Shown: piece by piece, positions 62,901 through 64,000 of the stretch
Numbering within the stretch: the first letter of the stretch is position 1
Layout: every line of letters begins with the position of its first letter
From: Cyrtodaria siliqua
Lineage: Eukaryota > Mollusca > Bivalvia > Adapedonta > Hiatellidae
Assembly (NCBI GenBank): GCA_037043455.1
Contig: JAWPHD010011058.1
Coordinates: forward strand, 23,305 to 87,304
Reading direction: 5' to 3'
Length of the DNA stretch: 64,000 nt
Notes under the pieces: model-generated
Seen by the model: only the letters and a program-made list of their open reading frames with translations
Told to the model about the DNA's origin: nothing
Databases searched by the model: none
Program-made: the position numbers and the translations under genes

Positions 62901-64000
62901 AAAAACAAAAACAATGAACTATAGGATGACAACACGCTCAACTTTGCGCGGCCTTGTCCATTTATCTGGCAACCAAGTTGAAAAAGGTGCATAATTTTGT
63001 AAAATTCAGAGTTAGACGCTTGTTTGTGCAGGTTTCTCTTGTTTGTTTGTATGGTGTTTTACGTCATTTTCAACCCATGTAAGGTTGTATATGACGGTCG
63101 ACTTTTTGTGGTGGAGGCGGACCACCCACTTTTCCTGGGTAAAACCAGTACTGTACACCTTCTGCCATCCGTAACAATCAACATTTTCTCACAAGTTGAA
63201 CTCCCAGTGGGATTCGAGCCCGCAGTGGTGAGAGGGGAAGGTTTACAACGCAACGTCGTTAACTATTCGGTCACGGAGACGCCTTCTCTTATGATAGCTA
63301 TTACTTGTGTAAATTTTTTGTCAAGCATGTTCTGTGATATCACCCTATCAAAAAAGATTAACGAAGAAACTGATTAAGTACAAAAAGGGCAAAACTTTGT
63401 CAAAATAGGTTGCAGGGTTATGCGACTTGCGCGTATCATGTTATCTATTTATATCGAATATATACGTGCAGTTTTATTGAGATCTGCCCGGCGGTTTCTG
63501 ATATGACCATTCCGAAAAAGATTAACTAAGAAATTGACCAAGTATAAAAAGGGCATAACTTTGTCAAAATAATTTAGAGTTATGTGATTTGCGCATGGCA
63601 TGTTATCTATTTATACTAAATACATGTGCGAGTTAGTTTCATTGAATAGTTTTATTGAGTTTCTGAGATATCAGCTTACCTAAAAAGGTTAACTAATGGT
63701 AAAGCTGACGTCGGAGTGCAAAGTCGAGCTAATAACAGGTTTTCAAAATGTATGAACCACTAAATTATGAATCGACAAAGTGACATCGTGTACTTCAACC
63801 AGTAGAGCTTAAAACAAATAATTCACCACATTCTTTATCATGTTTATCCACTGATGGAAGGGAAATACTCTTCCAATATAATCGTGCAAGTGTTGCACTT
63901 ACCTGGCTCATCCTCAACATAGTTCTTTAGGGTAATTTTTTCCGGATTGACAATCAGAGTGACCTCCTCTTGGTTGTTCTGAAAGTTCATTACAGCATCA
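46817..64000 (-). CDS. RAD9: RAD9 checkpoint clamp subunit, C-terminal 299 residues, seven exons, 5' end beyond window
   Basis: Minus-strand exons 64000-63903, 61330-61224, 59794-59730, 58300-58178, 53354-53033, 47289-47209, 46921-46817 join with matching phases to 299 codons plus stop. RAD9 forms the ring-shaped 9-1-1 clamp with RAD1 and HUS1, which is loaded at damaged DNA and activates ATR through its phosphorylated tail binding TopBP1. Diagnostic text: [16 protein letters not shown] (animal RAD9 has VTFCLKEFRGLLSFAE), [30 protein letters not shown], and the tail [15 protein letters not shown], which includes the basic/aromatic segment proposed as nuclear localisation signal in human RAD9. 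The C-terminus [10 protein letters not shown] is acidic with a CK2-like Thr, the kind of site TopBP1 recognises. The gene covers more than 17 kb for 900 coding bases because its introns are full of satellites. It converges on the GH9 gene with 4.8 kb between stops. Confidence 0.94.
47043..47195 (-). repeat. SINE family 3 fragment in the last RAD9 intron
   Basis: 'tgatggtcgacttg', 'gtggaggcagaccacac', 'tactgggtagaacctgaac' and 'acctcccaccatccacaaga' with a decayed tRNA-like end 'cccagtgggatttgaaggtt'. Confidence 0.75.
47209..47289 (-). CDS. RAD9: RAD9 exon with Asp run and GTPPAKR
   Basis: The acceptor 'tttcttacag' is at 47290 and the donor 'cgc|gtaagt' at 47209/47208; phase 0-0, 27 codons. 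It reads [20 protein letters not shown], then GTPPAKR. The six Asp are encoded by six successive GAT codons (a triplet microsatellite), so length variation is likely. Confidence 0.93.
47304..48931. repeat. 31-bp satellite array in RAD9 intron
   Basis: About 50 copies of 'actgtgatgtatgtcacaat' plus 'gttgtaaactg' or 'gttgtacagtg'. The two sub-variants (aaactg and acagtg) are interspersed. It starts ~15 bp upstream (in RAD9 sense) of the exon acceptor at 47290. The 65-codon minus frame at 47941-48138 is a by-product. Confidence 0.95.
48932..53013. repeat. 24-bp satellite array in RAD9 intron
   Basis: About 155 units of 24 bp, interrupted by one SINE. The edge type (48932-49300 and 52110-53013) is 'gtcctaggacagtgtgtgta' + 'gatt', holding the palindrome tgtcctaggaca. 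The core type (about 49300-52110) is 'gtcataggacagcatatgta' + 'taat'. Because 24 is a multiple of 3, very long frames appear on both strands (for example 50420-49155 and 52006-50528, minus); these are eight-residue periodic artefacts, not proteins. It ends only ~20 bp from the upstream RAD9 exon. Confidence 0.97.
50424..50693 (+). mobile_element. tRNA-Ser-like SINE inserted in the 24-bp satellite
   Basis: Head 'ggcgtccgtggccgagtggt' 'taacgtctctgacttgaaat' with B box 'aggttcgatccc', body 'gaggaagctatccagctggc', 'ggtggttctacccaggtgcc' and 'caccaatggaagctgg', tail 'atccaattcaatc'. It is flanked by 'gtcacagg' and 'gtcatagg', a probable ~8-bp target duplication of one satellite unit. Best-preserved of three copies. 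Confidence 0.9.
53033..53354 (-). CDS. RAD9: RAD9 large tail exon
   Basis: The acceptor 'atatttaag' is at 53355 and the donor 'aag|gtgagc' at 53033/53032. 322 nt, phase 2 to 0. It reads [20 protein letters not shown], then [17 protein letters not shown], then a polar disordered stretch ending [39 protein letters not shown] aligns with the human NDDIDSYMIAMETTIG region. Confidence 0.9.
53580..54195. repeat. G-rich tandem array with a 51-G run
   Basis: About four units of 130-200 bp: 'acaacacagaaatatgtaaa', poly-A, 'agtttcgagtg', G-rich block, 'ggcaacatatatgtgtaaga', 'agctatgtg'. One G block is an uninterrupted 51-G homopolymer (53947-53997). Predicted Gly/Pro-rich frames here are spurious. 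It lies in a RAD9 intron. Confidence 0.88.
54365..54905 (+). repeat. three ~185-bp tandem units
   Basis: 'tcataatttgggttccatgg', 'gagccca', 'cttaagcagcccttaagata', 'atgctataaggaagcccat' and 'gtaagagatatagacttnt' recur three times with moderate divergence. Confidence 0.85.
55060..55430 (-). repeat. dispersed repeat, inverted copy of 28870-29260
   Basis: 'aaaattacactacaaaacca', 'atgtatatgtgccgattaaa' and 'ttggcctggctggttaaagc' are the complement of the copy in GH9 intron 6. Confidence 0.75.
55440..55600 (+). repeat. two to three diverged 57-bp units (seed of the downstream array)
   Basis: 'atatcttcatta', 'catgtggagagatttacacg', 'tgatccctgcttgtttatgg' and 'catactggtgtcc' match the unit of 56349-57692 with several substitutions. 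They are separated from it by ~750 bp of unrelated AT-rich DNA. Confidence 0.85.
55601..56348. other. RAD9 intron, nothing recognised
   Basis: AT-rich sequence between the diverged and homogeneous 57-bp units. No exon or element seen. Confidence 0.4.
56349..57692 (+). repeat. 57-bp satellite, ~24 almost identical units
   Basis: Unit 'atcttcatttatatcatgtg' 'gagagatttacatgtgatcc' 'ttgcttgtttatggcct'. The only frequent difference is gagagattt versus gagatattt. One unit has 'tatgtcatg'. Because 57 is a multiple of 3, two plus-strand frames stay open for 470-479 codons (19-residue periods); the third frame has a TGA in every unit. Not considered coding. Confidence 0.97.
58178..58300 (-). CDS. RAD9: RAD9 exon with SQ/TQ cluster
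   Basis: The acceptor 'attctttgcag' is at 58301 and the donor 'aaag|gtacac' at 58178/58177. It reads [20 protein letters not shown], then [20 protein letters not shown]. The first part is the last core strand (human: PAIFTIKDSLLDGHFVLATL). Then the disordered tail begins with two SQ and two TQ sites in ~15 residues, typical targets of ATM/ATR kinases. Confidence 0.94.
58873..59120 (-). mobile_element. tRNA-Ser-like SINE in RAD9 intron
   Basis: The complement reads 'ggccaagtggttagattctc', 'gggttcaatccctcatggga', 'agctggctttac' and 'caccaatggaagctg'. A diverged copy of 50424-50693. Confidence 0.85.
59121..59729. other. RAD9 intron, nothing recognised
   Basis: AT-rich. The minus open frame 59292-59519 has no recognisable similarity. 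Confidence 0.4.
59730..59794 (-). CDS. RAD9: RAD9 short exon
   Basis: 65 nt. The acceptor 'ttgtttcag' is at 59795 and the donor 'gaag|gtatgt' at 59730/59729 (phase 2). It reads [20 protein letters not shown], then G. AxLxFAE..xLxxxxHFxxxGR is the RAD9 core strand pair. Too short to appear as an ORF. Confidence 0.92.
59795..60344. other. RAD9 intron, nothing recognised
   Basis: A plus-strand 'atggcagcctgtgctgacgc' followed by a donor-like 'agg|gtgagt' (60114-60143) looks like a tiny first exon, but it is unsupported and opposite to RAD9. Confidence 0.35.
60345..60565 (+). mobile_element. SINE family 3, near complete
   Basis: The tRNA-like B-box part 'gggttcgaatcccactggga' is followed by 'gtgagaaagtgtagattctt', 'atgcatgatgggaggtatac', 'agtactggttctactcagg', 'ggtggtctgcctctccctca' and 'aaaatgacgtaaaacattca'. 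The head's A box is missing or diverged. Confidence 0.82.
61019..61173. mobile_element. 155-bp MITE, 'TTAACCCTTAA' ends
   Basis: Inverted-orientation copy of 40598-40754: 'ttaacccttaatccaccaca' ... 'gcgggttaagggttaaa', internal 'gaattaagaccattccattt' and 'ggctgatctgggtttataat'. Confidence 0.88.
61224..61330 (-). CDS. RAD9: RAD9 exon with VTFCLKEL
   Basis: The acceptor 'ctttccag' is at 61331 and the donor 'aga|gtaaga' at 61224/61223. It reads [20 protein letters not shown], then [22 protein letters not shown] is the strongest RAD9 family signature in the window. Confidence 0.95.
61441..62900 (+). mobile_element. tandem-core element, ~8 units of ~163 bp, with inverted ends
   Basis: Begins 'caagaggcccaagagggcct' with 'gctctactggct' and ends 'ggcctttggccagtagagct'. 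The subterminal 'ctctactggc' is inverted at the two ends. Core units read 'gggccataactccgctgtta', 'ctggtccgatatggctggtt', 'ttcgaacttgtccgagcttt', 'cattgatattaacaatctg', 'gtaaagatcggatgaaaaat' and 'gaaggccctatcgtcttaac'. It resembles bivalve pearl/BIV160-type elements (inference). It lies in a RAD9 intron. Confidence 0.85.
63027..63290 (-). mobile_element. SINE family 3, complete, tRNA-headed
   Basis: The minus strand starts 'ggcgtctccgtgaccgaata' 'gttaacgacg' and has the B box 'gggctcgaatcccactggga', body 'gatggcagaaggtgtacagt', 'actggttttacccaggaaaa', 'gtggtccgcctccaccaca', and ends in 'aaaacaccatacaaacaaac'. The head resembles tRNA-Ser/Leu. Confidence 0.85.
63320..63690 (+). repeat. two ~165-bp tandem units
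   Basis: 'aaaaagattaacgaagaaac', 'tgattaagtacaaaaagggc', 'aaaactttgtcaaaatagg', 'tgcgacttgcgcgtatcatg' and 'ttatctatttata' recur with ~10% divergence. A third partial start lies near 63680. Confidence 0.8.
63903..64000 (-). CDS. RAD9: RAD9 exon, cut by the window edge
   Basis: The donor 'ccag|gtaagt' is at 63903/63902 (phase 1). It reads [20 protein letters not shown], then [12 protein letters not shown], matching the RAD9 core segment around human EVTLGIGRGRRVILRSYHEEE. The upstream boundary lies outside the window. Confidence 0.9.

Overview
This window is nuclear DNA of an animal, most likely a bivalve mollusc. The coding regions are short exons with GT/AG introns. They encode a signal-peptide CBM2-plus-GH9 cellulase of the mollusc type. 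The rest is AT-rich and packed with tRNA-derived SINEs, fold-back MITEs, LINE and reverse-transcriptase debris and long satellites. Several repeats look like bivalve families, for example cores of tandem ~160-bp units framed by inverted 'ctctactggc' ends. There is no bacterial or viral gene layout. The species is not determinable from what I can see.

Three real genes are supported. (1) 7134-9970, plus strand: the last two exons of a GH128 (Asl1-like) beta-1,3-glucanase. Its 5' exons were not found. (2) 16272-42030, plus strand: a complete 12-exon secreted endo-beta-1,4-glucanase. All splice phases agree and the exons join to 625 codons plus stop: signal peptide, CBM2-like module, Gly/Ser/Thr/Pro linker, GH9 catalytic domain with the DAGD, PHHR and NEVA motifs. 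(3) 64000-46817, minus strand: the last seven exons of RAD9, the DNA-damage checkpoint clamp subunit, 299 codons to the stop. It converges on the cellulase, and its 5' part lies beyond the window. The two glycosidases lie 6.3 kb apart on the same strand and would attack beta-1,3- and beta-1,4-glucans, which suggests a digestive carbohydrase neighbourhood.

Non-coding layout: 1-7133 is mostly featureless, with an 88-bp tandem array and two hairpin elements. 9971-16271 is repeat-on-repeat, with a SINE and another insert inside a copy of a ~1-kb dispersed repeat I call family X. The cellulase introns hold many further family X copies, a ~285-bp repeat, MITEs, LINE fragments and reverse-transcriptase relics. 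43740-46418 is a tandem-core element with a hAT-like insertion. The RAD9 introns are dominated by satellites: a 31-bp array (47304-48931), a 24-bp array (48932-53013), a G-rich array with a 51-G run, and a highly uniform 57-bp array (56349-57692).

The most interesting observation is in the cellulase. At four of its eleven introns a short segment spanning the exon-intron junction has been tandemly duplicated (exon 2 donor, exon 5 acceptor, exon 7 donor, exon 11 donor), leaving extra intact-looking splice sites. Most would truncate the protein, but the exon 11 copy would add 13 residues in frame. Intron 2 also contains duplicated exon-like segments with phase-compatible acceptors. All splice calls come from reading the sequence only; no transcript or database evidence was available.
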